Origin: Rhodococcus zopfii NBRC 100606 = JCM 9919
GTDB taxonomy: Bacteria; Actinomycetota; Actinomycetes; Mycobacteriales; Mycobacteriaceae
Direction of reading: 5' to 3'
NCBI RefSeq assembly: GCF_001895025.1
Contig: NZ_BCXI01000003.1
Coordinates: 147,131-211,130, forward strand
Length of the DNA: 64,000 nt
Position 1 is the first letter of the stretch, and each line of letters begins with the position of its first letter. The notes under the pieces are model-generated. The model was not told the origin of the DNA, searched no databases, and saw only the letters and a list, made by a program, of their open reading frames with translations. Positions 1 through 8,101 of this stretch are shown in pieces. The position numbers and the translations under genes are program-made.

Positions 1-236
1 TGGCGGATACGCTCGGCGAGGAGGACGGTGAGCTCGCGAAGTCCGAGCGGTATCTGCTGCTGCGGCCGTTGCTCGAGCGGGTTCCGGAACGGGAGCGGCA
101 CATTCTGATGCTGCGATTCTTCGAGGAGAAGAGCCAATCGGAGATCGCGCGGGAGATCGGCGTCTCCCAGGTGCACGTCTCCCGACTGCTGGCCAGGACT
201 CTGGCGGAGTTGCGGTCACGGCTGATCGACGAGTAG
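1..236 (+). CDS. SigB/SigF-family RNA polymerase sigma factor, C-terminal part
   Basis: The reading frame enters from the left edge (first full codon at base 3) and stops with TAG at 234-236, leaving about 77 residues. They form a sigma region 4 helix-turn-helix: VPERERHILMLRF followed by EIAREIGVSQVHVSRLLARTL, with the QVHVSRL recognition helix typical of the SigB/SigF/SigG general-stress group rather than ECF factors. The protein would recognise the -35 element of stress promoters. Regions 2 and 3 and any anti-sigma partner lie outside the window. An RsbU-type PP2C phosphatase at 9.7-10.9 kb belongs to the kind of cascade that controls such factors, but no direct link is visible. Confidence 0.9.
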   Translation, partial: ADTLGEEDGELAKSERYLLLRPLLERVPERERHILMLRFFEEKSQSEIAREIGVSQVHVSRLLARTLAELRSRLIDE

Positions 237-326
237 GGGACTGCCCGGTCCGGTTCTGCCGGACCCTGGCCTCGGCAGCTGTTCACCTCACCGGCCCGGA
301 TGTCCGATCCGCGTCTCGCCCCGTCC

Positions 327-402
327 GTACATCGCGGTACCGCTGTATACATTTCCGTACAAGCTGATTTTAAGTATGGGCGCCCGCATACATTCCGCAT
401 AC
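327..402. promoter_or_regulatory. candidate operator array upstream of thiM operon
   Basis: The gene-free stretch 237-480 contains three related near-palindromes: GTACATCGCGGTAC (327-340), GTATACATTTCCGTAC (345-360) and GCATACATTCCGCATAC (386-402). The last two share ATACATTyCCG and are 41 bp apart, about four helical turns. GTATAC-centred palindromes are typical targets of GntR/FCD regulators, and such a regulator closes the operon at 6169-6843, so autoregulation is a reasonable inference. A similar TTGTACAA palindrome sits at 3881-3888 before the monooxygenase gene. No TPP-riboswitch elements were seen. Confidence 0.45.
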
Positions 403-480
403 CTTCCTGTAGTCGATGCCGAGACCGATCGCGTTGCGCCGTGGTCGAGGGCGGCGGTGGAAGTTACCGAGGAGGATGGG

Positions 481-1278
481 ATGTCTGATGTGCCGGCAAG
501 CCGAGTCGGGTGGCCCGACCCGCGTGTCGTCGAGGCGCTCGAGCGCGTCCGCGCTGGCAAGCCGCTGACCTACGGGCTGACCAACTACATCGCCGCACCC
601 CTGAGCGCGAACATGTTGCTGGCTGTCGGTGCCTCCCCGGCCATCGGTGGAATACCGCTCGGCGCTGCACATTTCGCGACCATCGCCGGTGGTGCCTGGA
701 TCAACCTGGCCGCTCTGATCAGCGATACACCCGAATTGCTCCTGGAGACCGCCCGGGCCGCCAACGCCGCGAGCACCCCGTGGGTGCTGGACCCGGTGAC
801 CGTCGGCGCAGGCATCGAGGCCACCGACGCGCTCGCCGCGCAACTGATCGACCTCGGGCCCGCCGTGGTTCGTGGCAACGCCAGCGAGGTCGTCGCCCTG
901 GCCGGCGGCGACGGCGCGACCAAGGGCGTGGACAGCACGGTCTCCTCGGAGGCGGCGATTCCCTTCGCGAAGTCGTTGGCGCAGCGGACCGGTGGGGTGG
1001 TGGCCGTCAGCGGACCGACCGACTATCTGACCGACGGCGTGGAACTGGTCGCGGTGCCCGGCGGGCACCCGTACCTGACACAGGTGACCGGTGCCGGCTG
1101 CAGCCTGGGTGGTCTGGTCGCGGCCTTCGCGGCGGTCGTGCCCGACCGGTTGCAGGCCGCGACGGCCGCCCACGCCGTCCTCGCAACCGCAGCCGAGCGC
1201 GCGGCCTCCCGGACCCGCGGCACCGGTTCCTTCGCCGTCGCGCTCGTCGACGAGTTGTCCTTGCTGGGCGTCGCATGA
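481..1278 (+). CDS. thiM: hydroxyethylthiazole kinase (ThiM family)
   Basis: Predicted to phosphorylate 4-methyl-5-(2-hydroxyethyl)thiazole with ATP, the thiazole salvage step of thiamine synthesis. The 265-residue length fits the family. Recognisable motifs are GLTNYIAAPLSANMLLAVGA (substrate site, about residues 35-55), DPVTVGAG, the VRGNASEVVALAG segment and the C-terminal VTGAGCSLGG loop with the catalytic cysteine at residue 207. The ATG at 481 is preferred over an in-frame upstream start at 376 because GAGGAGG lies just before it and family similarity begins soon after. Its stop overlaps the permease start (ATGA), implying translational coupling with an importer. The company of a monooxygenase and a sulfurtransferase, with no other thi gene in view, makes its physiological substrate worth questioning. 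Confidence 0.88.
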   Translation: MSDVPASRVGWPDPRVVEALERVRAGKPLTYGLTNYIAAPLSANMLLAVGASPAIGGIPLGAAHFATIAGGAWINLAALISDTPELLLETARAANAASTPWVLDPVTVGAGIEATDALAAQLIDLGPAVVRGNASEVVALAGGDGATKGVDSTVSSEAAIPFAKSLAQRTGGVVAVSGPTDYLTDGVELVAVPGGHPYLTQVTGAGCSLGGLVAAFAAVVPDRLQAATAAHAVLATAAERAASRTRGTGSFAVALVDELSLLGVA

Positions 1279-2102
1279 CGACTGCCGCCACTGTGCCGGT
1301 CGTCGGCAGGCCCACCGGCACGTCGGGCGTGCGACGCCCACCCCGCATCCCGGCCTGGGCGTCGTGGCTCAGCACCGTGGCGATCTTCGCGTTCTGGTGG
1401 TTGGGGACCGCGACCGGTCTGGTCGATTCCCGGGCGCTGCCCGGCCCGGACAAGGTCGTCGAAGCGGCGTGGGAACTGACCGAGAAGGGCATTCTCGGCG
1501 AAGCCGTGCTCGTGAGCCTGGGCCGGGTTCTCGCCGGCGTCGTCATCGGCCTGCTGGTCGGTGTGGTGCTCGGACTGCTCAGCGGCTACTTCCTGGTGGG
1601 CGAGGCGGCGGTCGACAAGCCGGTACAGATGCTGCGCGCCATTCCGTTCAACGCCCTGACGCCCCTGTTCATCATCGCGTTCGGCGTCGGCGAGACGATG
1701 AAGGTACTGCTGATCAGCGTCGGCGTCCTGGTGCCGATCTATCTCAACACCTTTGCCGGTGTCCGCGGGGTGGATCGCAAACTGGTCGAGGTCGGCACCG
1801 TCTATCGCGTCCCCAAATTCCTGATCGCGACCCGGATCCTGTTTCTCGGCGCCCTGCCGTCGGTGTTCACCGGCCTGCGCTTCTCGCTGGCGGTTGCGTG
1901 GATCGCCCTGGTTACCGCGGAAACCGTGAATGCCAGTGCGGGTATCGGATTCGTTCTGACCCAGGCGCAACGCTTCGTCCGCACCGACCAGGTGGTGCTG
2001 TGCATCGCGATCTACGCCTTCCTCGGCCTGTTCACCGACTGGATCGTGCGCTGCCTCGAGCGGCACTTCCTGCGGTGGCGCGGGTCCTACCAGGGCAACT
2101 GA
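1275..2102 (+). CDS. ABC transporter permease, SsuC/TauC-like
   Basis: Inner-membrane permease of a nitrate/sulfonate/taurine-type importer, 275 residues. About six hydrophobic segments are visible, beginning with one around residues 33-50 after a basic, proline-rich N-terminus. The EAA-type cytoplasmic loop that contacts the ATPase is replaced by the form seen in this family (EVGTVYRVPKFLIATRI). The start codon overlaps the thiM stop by 4 bp, so the two are probably translated together. With the lipoprotein and ATPase downstream it forms a complete importer. The substrate cannot be read from the permease; context suggests a sulfur-containing organic compound. Confidence 0.9.
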   Translation: MTTAATVPVVGRPTGTSGVRRPPRIPAWASWLSTVAIFAFWWLGTATGLVDSRALPGPDKVVEAAWELTEKGILGEAVLVSLGRVLAGVVIGLLVGVVLGLLSGYFLVGEAAVDKPVQMLRAIPFNALTPLFIIAFGVGETMKVLLISVGVLVPIYLNTFAGVRGVDRKLVEVGTVYRVPKFLIATRILFLGALPSVFTGLRFSLAVAWIALVTAETVNASAGIGFVLTQAQRFVRTDQVVLCIAIYAFLGLFTDWIVRCLERHFLRWRGSYQGN

Positions 2103-2171
2103 GCGTAAGGGGGCAACCGCGCTCGCGCCGGCCGCCCCAACCTGAACCTCCCCGAAAGCGGAAAAGAGCCC

Positions 2172-3143
2172 ATGAAGAACAAGTCCCGTCTCCTCACCAC
2201 CATCGTCGCGCTTGCGACCGTCGCCATCGGATTGACCGGCTGCAGCAGCGATTCCGGCGCCGACGACGATACGGTGGTGTTCCGTTCGGCATACCTGCCG
2301 ACGGCGAACTATCTGACCACCGTCCGGACCACCGGCGTTCTCGAGGACGAGCTGGCAAAGGTCGGCGCGACGGCCGAGCACATCGGGCCGCTCGATCCGA
2401 TCGAGGCGTACAACACGGTCACCTCCGGCAACGCGGATGCCTCCTCCACCGGGACCGGATATTTCGTGAATCTTGCTGCCAACGACAGTGAGTGGGTGGC
2501 CTTCGCCCTGGAGAAGTACACCGGCGACAGCCAGGGCATCGTGGCCGCGCCCGGAACCGGTATCGACTCGCTCGAAGACCTCTACGGCAAGAAGATCGGC
2601 ATCGACAACCCGGGCGCCACGGGCGACTATCTGGTCCACCAGGCCTTCGCGAACGCCGGCCTGGACGTCTCCCGGGTGGAGCTGGTCTCGCTGGCCCCGG
2701 GCGACTTCGCCGCGGCATTCGGCAGCGGACAGATCGACGCCCTCGCCTCGTTCGACCAGAATCTGGCCAACGCCGTCGCCACTCCGGGAGCGAAGCTGCT
2801 CGTCACCGGTGACCAGATCGGTTCCTACAACTGGTCGATCCACATCGCGAGTCGCGAGTTCGCCACGGAACATCCGGAGGCGCTGGCCGCGGTGTACCGC
2901 GGACTGGTCCGAGAATCCCAGCGGGCACAAGCCGATCCGTCGATCATCACCGATGCGTACACGGAGTTCGGTGCCGGTGACGAGGTTGTCGAGGTCGTCT
3001 CCGGCTTCTCGACGCCGCAGATCCTGCCGTTGGACGCCGCCGCGGTCGCGGACCTCAACGCGCTCGCCGAGCAGTACGTGGAGTTCGGATTCATCGACGA
3101 GGCGCCCGAGATCGGCAACTACGTCGTGAACCTGGCCGAGTAG
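2172..3143 (+). CDS. ABC transporter substrate-binding lipoprotein, SsuA/NMT1-like
   Basis: A 323-residue periplasm-facing lipoprotein. The N-terminus has basic residues, a hydrophobic stretch and a lipobox LTGC with the acylated cysteine at residue 24. The mature part resembles the SsuA/TauA/NMT1-like periplasmic-binding superfamily (RSAYLPTANYLTTV; LYGKKIGIDNPGATGDYLV; FGSGQIDALASFDQN), which binds sulfonates, taurine, nitrate or thiamine-pyrimidine-like ligands. It captures the substrate for the adjacent permease and ATPase. A 69-bp gap separates it from the permease, and AAGCGGAAAAGAG precedes the ATG. The exact ligand is unknown. Confidence 0.9.
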   Translation: MKNKSRLLTTIVALATVAIGLTGCSSDSGADDDTVVFRSAYLPTANYLTTVRTTGVLEDELAKVGATAEHIGPLDPIEAYNTVTSGNADASSTGTGYFVNLAANDSEWVAFALEKYTGDSQGIVAAPGTGIDSLEDLYGKKIGIDNPGATGDYLVHQAFANAGLDVSRVELVSLAPGDFAAAFGSGQIDALASFDQNLANAVATPGAKLLVTGDQIGSYNWSIHIASREFATEHPEALAAVYRGLVRESQRAQADPSIITDAYTEFGAGDEVVEVVSGFSTPQILPLDAAAVADLNALAEQYVEFGFIDEAPEIGNYVVNLAE

Positions 3144-3148
3144 TACCC

Positions 3149-3847
3149 ATGAGCGACATACGACTGGACTCGGTGACGAAGGACTTCGGAACGCACCGGG
3201 TGCTCGACGCCCTCTCGCTGGATGTTCCTTCGGGACAGTTCATCTCGCTGGTGGGACGGTCCGGCTCGGGCAAGTCCACGCTGCTGCGGATCATTGCCGG
3301 CCTGGACGCGGCGACCACCGGTGAGGTGACCGCGACCGACCGTCTCGCGGTCGCCTTCCAGGAATCGCGACTGTTCCCGTGGTTGTCGGTGCGGGACAAC
3401 GTCGGGTTCGGCCTGCCCCGCACCGGCCGCAGGGATATCGTCGAGCGGGCGCTGGCCGAGGTCGGACTCGCCGACAAGGCCGAGGTGTGGCCGTTGACGC
3501 TGTCCGGTGGTCAGGCACAGCGAGTCTCGTTGGCCCGGGCGCTCGTTCGCCGACCGGAGATCCTGCTGCTCGACGAGCCGTTCGGCGCCCTCGACGCACT
3601 GACCCGGCTCGACATGCAGAATCTGGTCGGCCGGCTGTGGCAGGACCACGGCTGGACCGTCGTCATGGTCACCCACGACGTCGACGAGGCTGTGCGGCTG
3701 GCCGATCGGGTGGTGGTGCTCGCCGACGGCGCCATCGCCGAGGACATCCCGGTCCCCGGCCGCGGCCCGCGCAGTGCCGAGACGATCGCCGGAACCGGAC
3801 TGACCGGAGAGCTGCTCCGGGCTCTGGGAGCGTTCTCGACCACCTGA
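3149..3847 (+). CDS. ABC transporter ATPase, SsuB/TauB-like
   Basis: ATP-hydrolysing subunit of the importer, 232 residues, cytoplasmic and docked on the permease. All hallmark motifs are present: Walker A GRSGSGKS (residues 36-43), Q-loop glutamine at 71, signature LSGGQ (118-122), Walker B ILLLDEP (138-144), D-loop GALD and the switch histidine in VTHDVDEAV. The gene begins five bases after the lipoprotein stop. Sequence and gene order fit the nitrate/sulfonate/taurine importer family. Confidence 0.93.
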   Translation: MSDIRLDSVTKDFGTHRVLDALSLDVPSGQFISLVGRSGSGKSTLLRIIAGLDAATTGEVTATDRLAVAFQESRLFPWLSVRDNVGFGLPRTGRRDIVERALAEVGLADKAEVWPLTLSGGQAQRVSLARALVRRPEILLLDEPFGALDALTRLDMQNLVGRLWQDHGWTVVMVTHDVDEAVRLADRVVVLADGAIAEDIPVPGRGPRSAETIAGTGLTGELLRALGAFSTT

Positions 3848-3898
3848 CCTCCGTACCGTCACCGAGCACCGATACCGATCTTGTACAAAGGATTTGAC

Positions 3899-5266
3899 GT
3901 GAACAACCCCGCAACCTCCGTCGGCGACCACATGCACCTGGCTGCGTTCATGAATGCCGGCCCGGGTGGAGTCGGTGGATGGCGGCATCCGCGGGCCGAG
4001 CCCGGCTGGTTCTCGATGTCCTACTACCAGAACATCGCACGGACGCTGGAAGCCGGCCGATTCGACCTGATGTTCTTCGCGGACAGCCTGTCGGTCCCCC
4101 GAAGCCTGGGGGACAGCATCGCCGACAACGTCCGGTACGGCGTCGGTGTGCCGCGGCTCGACCCGATCCCGGTGATCAGCGTCATCGCGGCCGCGACCCG
4201 GCACCTCGGGCTGGCGGCCACCGCGTCGACCGGATTCCAGCAGCCGTTCAACACCGCCCGCACCTTCGCGAGTCTCGACCATCTCACCGAGGGGCGTGCG
4301 GCATGGAACGTGGTGACCAGCTTCCAGGACGCCGAGGCCCGCAACTTCGGTGAGGAGCGGCTGGCGCCGCGGGACGCGCGCTACGGCAAGGCCGAGGAGT
4401 TCCTCCAGGTGGCCGCGAAACTGTGGGACAGCTGGGCCGACGACGCACTGGTCGTCGACAAGGAGTCGGCCCAGTTCGCCCGCCCCGAATCGGTGGCGCC
4501 GATCGATCATCGCGGCGAGTACTTCGCGGTCCAGGGTCCGCTGCAGGTGCCGCGCGGTCCGCAGGGCTATCCGGTGATCATCCAGGCGGGGTCATCTCCC
4601 GCCGGAAGGGATTTCGCGTCTCGCTGGGCGGACGTCATCTTCTGCAGCCACGAATCGCTCGAGTCCGCCATCGCGTTCCGCCGGGACGTCCGCCGGCGTG
4701 CGGAAGAAGCCGGCCGCGACCCGAACCACATCAGAATTCTGCCCGCGGTCACCCCGATCATCGGCACGACCGCCGGCAACGCGCACGCCCGGCGCCTCGA
4801 ATTCGAGGATCTGGTGCCTGCCGAGGCCGGCCTGTCCCGGCTCGCGTACCACCTCGACGTCGACCTGTCGCAGTACGACCTGGACAAGCCGCTGCCGCCG
4901 CTGGACGTGCAGGGCGTCGACGGCCACTACCGGGAGGTGGTGGAGGTCGCCGAACGGGAAGGCTTCACCGTCCGGGAACTCGGCAAGTGGTACGGCGCCC
5001 GCACCGAAGGCAACCTGGTCGGTACCGTCGGCCAGATCGCAGACCGCATGGAGGAGTGGTTCACCCGCGGTGCAGCGGATGGTTTCACGGTCTGCCCCAC
5101 CCACACTCCGGTGGCCTTCGAGGACTTCACCGGCGCGGTCGTCCCCGAACTGCAGCGGCGCGGGCTCTTCCGCACCGAGTACGAAGGATCGACGCTGCGC
5201 GAGAACCTGGGCGTGCCGAGGCCGGAGGCCGGGGAGTGGCGTCGTCGTGCACGCATCGCGTCGTGA
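3899..5266 (+). CDS. FMN-dependent monooxygenase of the NtaA/SnaA/DszA/DmoA family
   Basis: A 455-residue luciferase-like flavin monooxygenase that would use reduced FMN supplied by a separate reductase. Family marks include the N-terminal HMHLAAFMNAGPGGVGGWR, FDLMFFADSLSVPR, RHLGLAATASTGFQQPFN, HLTEGRAAWNVVTSFQDAEA and QAGSSPAGRDFAS. Relatives oxidise nitrilotriacetate, dimethyl sulfide or dibenzothiophene sulfone; with an SsuA-type importer and a sulfurtransferase alongside, C-S bond or ring cleavage of an organosulfur substrate is the best inference. GTG at 3899 is chosen for the AAAGGA a few bases upstream; a TTG at 3881 is the alternative. No flavin reductase gene is seen nearby. Its stop overlaps the next start (GTGA). 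Confidence 0.88.
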   Translation: MNNPATSVGDHMHLAAFMNAGPGGVGGWRHPRAEPGWFSMSYYQNIARTLEAGRFDLMFFADSLSVPRSLGDSIADNVRYGVGVPRLDPIPVISVIAAATRHLGLAATASTGFQQPFNTARTFASLDHLTEGRAAWNVVTSFQDAEARNFGEERLAPRDARYGKAEEFLQVAAKLWDSWADDALVVDKESAQFARPESVAPIDHRGEYFAVQGPLQVPRGPQGYPVIIQAGSSPAGRDFASRWADVIFCSHESLESAIAFRRDVRRRAEEAGRDPNHIRILPAVTPIIGTTAGNAHARRLEFEDLVPAEAGLSRLAYHLDVDLSQYDLDKPLPPLDVQGVDGHYREVVEVAEREGFTVRELGKWYGARTEGNLVGTVGQIADRMEEWFTRGAADGFTVCPTHTPVAFEDFTGAVVPELQRRGLFRTEYEGSTLRENLGVPRPEAGEWRRRARIAS

Positions 5267-6129
5267 CCGCATCACCGTTGGTCGACGCGGCTCGGCTCCG
5301 TTCACATCTCGGCGCGCGCCGACTGGTCGTGCTGGATGCGACGGTCGACAGAACGACGGACGGTCGCTACGTCAGCGGGCGTGCCGGTTTCGTCGATGAC
5401 GGGCGCATTCCCGGATCCCGCCACGCGGATCTGATTGCGGACTTCTCGGATCCACAGGCGCCGTTCCCCTTCACCCGGCCGGACGCCGGCGCGTTCGAGG
5501 CCGCGGCGCGTGCGCTCGGAATAGGCGCGGACTCGACGGTGGTGGTCTACGACCGTCGCGGAGGAGCCTGGGCCGCACGCGTGTGGTGGCTGCTGCGGTC
5601 CTTCGGGCACGACGACGTCGGTGTGCTCGACGGCGGGCTGCGGGCCTGGGTCGACGCCGGCGGCGAGGTGGAGACCGGTGTGGTCGTCTCGCCGCGGGCA
5701 GGCGACTTCCGTGCCACGGTCCGGGACGGGTATTTCGCCGACACGGATGCGGTCCGGGCGGCGATGAACGGGGACGGTCCGGCCGGTCTGGTGTGTGCGC
5801 TGGGCCGCGACGTGTTCGAGGGGCGTGCCACGGTGGCCGGGCGCGCCGGGCACATTCCGGGCAGCGTGAACGTGCCGTACCCGGATCTGCTCGATCCCAC
5901 GGGCCACATCGACGCTCATCGCGTCCGGGCGGCGGTGGCCGAACTCGACCGATTGCCCGGGCGCGCCGCGGGTCGCACCGTGATCGGGTACTGCGGGGGC
6001 GGGATCAATGCCGCCGGGCTGGCTCTGGCACTGTCTGTGGTGGGCATCACCACTGTGGAGGTATACGACGGTTCGCTGTCGGAGTGGAACGCCGACCCCG
6101 GCAATCCGCTGGAGATCGTGGACGGGTGA
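5263..6129 (+). CDS. two-domain rhodanese-type sulfurtransferase
   Basis: A 288-residue thiosulfate or 3-mercaptopyruvate sulfurtransferase. The inactive N-terminal rhodanese domain spans roughly residues 5-130 (VVVYDRRGGAWAARVWWLL, where the cysteine is replaced). The catalytic C-terminal domain (about 150-285) carries YCGGGINAA with the persulfide-forming cysteine at residue 244. The CGGGINA loop departs from the usual CRxG and CGSGVTA forms, so acceptor and donor are uncertain. GTG at 5263 overlaps the monooxygenase stop. In this operon it could take up sulfur released from the imported substrate. Confidence 0.88.
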   Translation: MTASPLVDAARLRSHLGARRLVVLDATVDRTTDGRYVSGRAGFVDDGRIPGSRHADLIADFSDPQAPFPFTRPDAGAFEAAARALGIGADSTVVVYDRRGGAWAARVWWLLRSFGHDDVGVLDGGLRAWVDAGGEVETGVVVSPRAGDFRATVRDGYFADTDAVRAAMNGDGPAGLVCALGRDVFEGRATVAGRAGHIPGSVNVPYPDLLDPTGHIDAHRVRAAVAELDRLPGRAAGRTVIGYCGGGINAAGLALALSVVGITTVEVYDGSLSEWNADPGNPLEIVDG

Positions 6130-6168
6130 CGGTCGAAGCCCGCCGATTCAGCACGAGAGAGGACGAAC

Positions 6169-6843
6169 GTGGTACGCGCCAGCAAGAGTGAGCCGGATCC
6201 CTCCGAACTCCGGGACGATGCCGGCAGCGTCTACGAACGCCTGCGTTCGGATCTGGTCCACGGGGGATTCGAGCCCGGCGCGGCGCTGTCGGAAGCCGCG
6301 CTGACCGCCCGCTACGGGGTTTCGCGCACCCCGGTCCGCGAGGCACTTGCCCGGCTCGACCAGGATGCCCTGGTCGAGCGCGGGCCTCGCGGCTACCAAG
6401 TGCGCGTCGGCGGGCCGGCGGATGTCCTGGAGATCTACGAGGCCCGGATCGCGCTCGAAGGCGTCGCCGCTGCCGATGCCGCGGAACGTCGCACCGAACT
6501 CGAACTCGCGCGGCTGCGCAAGATCCACGAGCAGATGTGCACCTCGACGGAGACCCGGGTGATCCTCGAGATGAACACGCGCTTCCATCGCGAACTGTGG
6601 GCGGCGGCGCACAACCACACCATTTCCACACTGCTGCAACGCTTGTCCGCACAGCTGCGGCTGTTCGATCGCGGTACCCGCGGGATCGAGGACCTGGAGT
6701 GCACCAAGGCCGAGCACGAGCGGATCCTCGAGGCGATCACCGTCCGCGACAGCGTGCTCGCCCGCACCGAGGTGACCGCGCACCTGTCGCGGACCCGGGA
6801 GGAACGCATCAACCACTTCGCGCAGTCCGGTCTGGACCTGTAA
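6169..6843 (+). CDS. GntR-family regulator, FCD subfamily
   Basis: A 224-residue DNA-binding regulator. The winged helix occupies about residues 15-85 (AALTARYGVSRTPVREALARL, ending in a RGYQVR wing). An all-helical FCD ligand domain follows (EIYEARIALEGVAA; NTRFHRELWAAAHN, whose histidines usually bind a metal or carboxylate ligand). GTG at 6169 follows AGAGAGGAC. It is last in the operon that starts with thiM, so it probably controls it through the GTATAC-type palindromes at 327-402. The next gene is convergent, 24 bp away. Confidence 0.9.
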   Translation: MVRASKSEPDPSELRDDAGSVYERLRSDLVHGGFEPGAALSEAALTARYGVSRTPVREALARLDQDALVERGPRGYQVRVGGPADVLEIYEARIALEGVAAADAAERRTELELARLRKIHEQMCTSTETRVILEMNTRFHRELWAAAHNHTISTLLQRLSAQLRLFDRGTRGIEDLECTKAEHERILEAITVRDSVLARTEVTAHLSRTREERINHFAQSGLDL

Positions 6844-6867
6844 CGCCGGGCCCGACTGCGCGGTGCG

Positions 6868-7647
6868 CTAACCGGTGCCGAGCAGACGCCGACGCAGCCG
6901 CGCCACCGTCGAGGTGTCGAGGCCGGCGGCGTACAGCGGCGCCAACGGGCTGTCGTAACGCGCGTCCAGCAATTGCAGCATGGTGGCCATGCTGTCCGGC
7001 ACGGCGCCCATCAATGCGTTGGTGGCGGAGGTGCCGTGGTCGCTCTCGTCGGCCGCGTCGCCGCCGAGGATACGACGCATCCGGTCGCCCACGGCGCCGA
7101 GATTCGACTCGGTCACCGCGTAGTCGCGGATGATGTCGGCCGCCGGCGCGCCGACCGTCGACAGCAGGAGCGACGCCAGGATTCCGGTGCGGTCCTTACC
7201 GGCCGAGCAGTGGAACGCCGTCGCTCCGTCACTCATTGCAATGATGTTGAGGCACAAGGCCAGCCGCGGCGCCGCGCTCTCGATCACCTCGACGTACCAG
7301 GCGCCGACCTGCTCCGGTGTCATGGGACCGAACCGCCGTGCCAGATGCGCCGGCGACGCAGCCGTGTCGAGCAGCGGTACATGGTGATAGGTCAGATCGA
7401 AGGCAGAGAGGGGACCTCGGCCCGTCTGTGACACTTCGGCATACGAACGCAGATCGATCACCGAGCGCAAGCCTTGCCCGAGCAGCTTCTCGGCGAAGGC
7501 CGGGCTCATGGAGGACAAATCGTCGCTGCGCAGCGCCACACCGGTGCGGACGGTGCCGCCGGGGACGTCGATTCCGCCGAGATCGCGAAGATTCGCGGGA
7601 TCCACGGAGGTGTCGAATCGGGCAGGGTCGGTAAGAATTTCGGTCAT
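6868..7647 (-). CDS. tyrosine/lipid phosphatase, PtpB-like
   Basis: A 259-residue phosphatase of the DSP/PtpB type. The P-loop HCSAGKDRTG gives the HC(X)5R signature with nucleophile Cys147 and Arg153; the lysine inside the loop (GKD) is typical of the mycobacterial PtpB/bacterial LipA group, which also accept phosphoinositides. The N-terminal NLRDLGG motif is another mark of the group. No signal peptide is visible. The start is the ATG at 7647, 13 bp after the receiver gene, so it is likely the last gene of the five-gene minus-strand unit. Substrates are unknown. Confidence 0.87.
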   Translation of the reverse strand: MTEILTDPARFDTSVDPANLRDLGGIDVPGGTVRTGVALRSDDLSSMSPAFAEKLLGQGLRSVIDLRSYAEVSQTGRGPLSAFDLTYHHVPLLDTAASPAHLARRFGPMTPEQVGAWYVEVIESAAPRLALCLNIIAMSDGATAFHCSAGKDRTGILASLLLSTVGAPAADIIRDYAVTESNLGAVGDRMRRILGGDAADESDHGTSATNALMGAVPDSMATMLQLLDARYDSPLAPLYAAGLDTSTVARLRRRLLGTG

Positions 7648-7660
7648 GATGCCTTGTCCG

Positions 7661-8101
7661 TCAGTGTCCGGGCAGCCGCACGACCTGGACGAAGAAGTTG
7701 TCGATCTGCCGCACCGCCGTGATGAACTGGTCCAGATCGACCGGCTTCGTGACGTAGGCATTGGCGTGGAGTTTATAACTCCTCACGATGTCTTCCTCGG
7801 CAGCCGAAGTGGTGAGGATGACGACCGGGATGTCCGCGAGGTCCGGGTCGGACTTGATCTTCTCGAGGACCTGCCTGCCGTCGTACTTGGGCAGGTTCAG
7901 GTCCAGCAGGATCAGGTCGGGCCGGACAGCGTCTGCGAATTCGCCTCTCCGGTACAGGAACTCGAGTGCCTGCTCCCCGTCGCGCACCACATGCAGGGTG
8001 TTTCCGACCTTGTTGAATTCGAAGGCCTCCTGGGTCATCAGGATGTCTCCGGGATCGTCCTCGACGAGCAGGACGTCGATGGGGTGGCCTACAGGGCTCA
8101 T
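7661..8101 (-). CDS. single-domain response regulator, Rcp1-like
   Basis: A 146-residue free-standing receiver domain with no output domain. Phospho-acceptor Asp67 lies in LILLDLNLP, the acidic pocket in LLVEDDPGD (residues 11-19) and the conserved lysine in AYVTKPVD near the C-terminus. The insertion around [15 protein letters not shown] is typical of Rcp1-type regulators paired with phytochrome-like or CHASE3 kinases. It overlaps the kinase stop by 4 bp (ATGA), making the kinase its obvious phosphodonor. With no DNA-binding domain, it must act by protein contact or as a phosphate relay. Confidence 0.92.
   Translation of the reverse strand: MSPVGHPIDVLLVEDDPGDILMTQEAFEFNKVGNTLHVVRDGEQALEFLYRRGEFADAVRPDLILLDLNLPKYDGRQVLEKIKSDPDLADIPVVILTTSAAEEDIVRSYKLHANAYVTKPVDLDQFITAVRQIDNFFVQVVRLPGH

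Noticed and set aside
237..480. TPP riboswitch upstream of thiM
   Set aside because: No CTGAGA core or the matching downstream stem could be found; palindromic protein-binding sites explain the stretch better.
1023..2930. Long open frame on the minus strand opposite the thiM-transporter genes
   Set aside because: It is a GC-skew shadow: composition is Arg/Gly/Asp-rich without any family motif, while the plus strand shows four well-marked genes.
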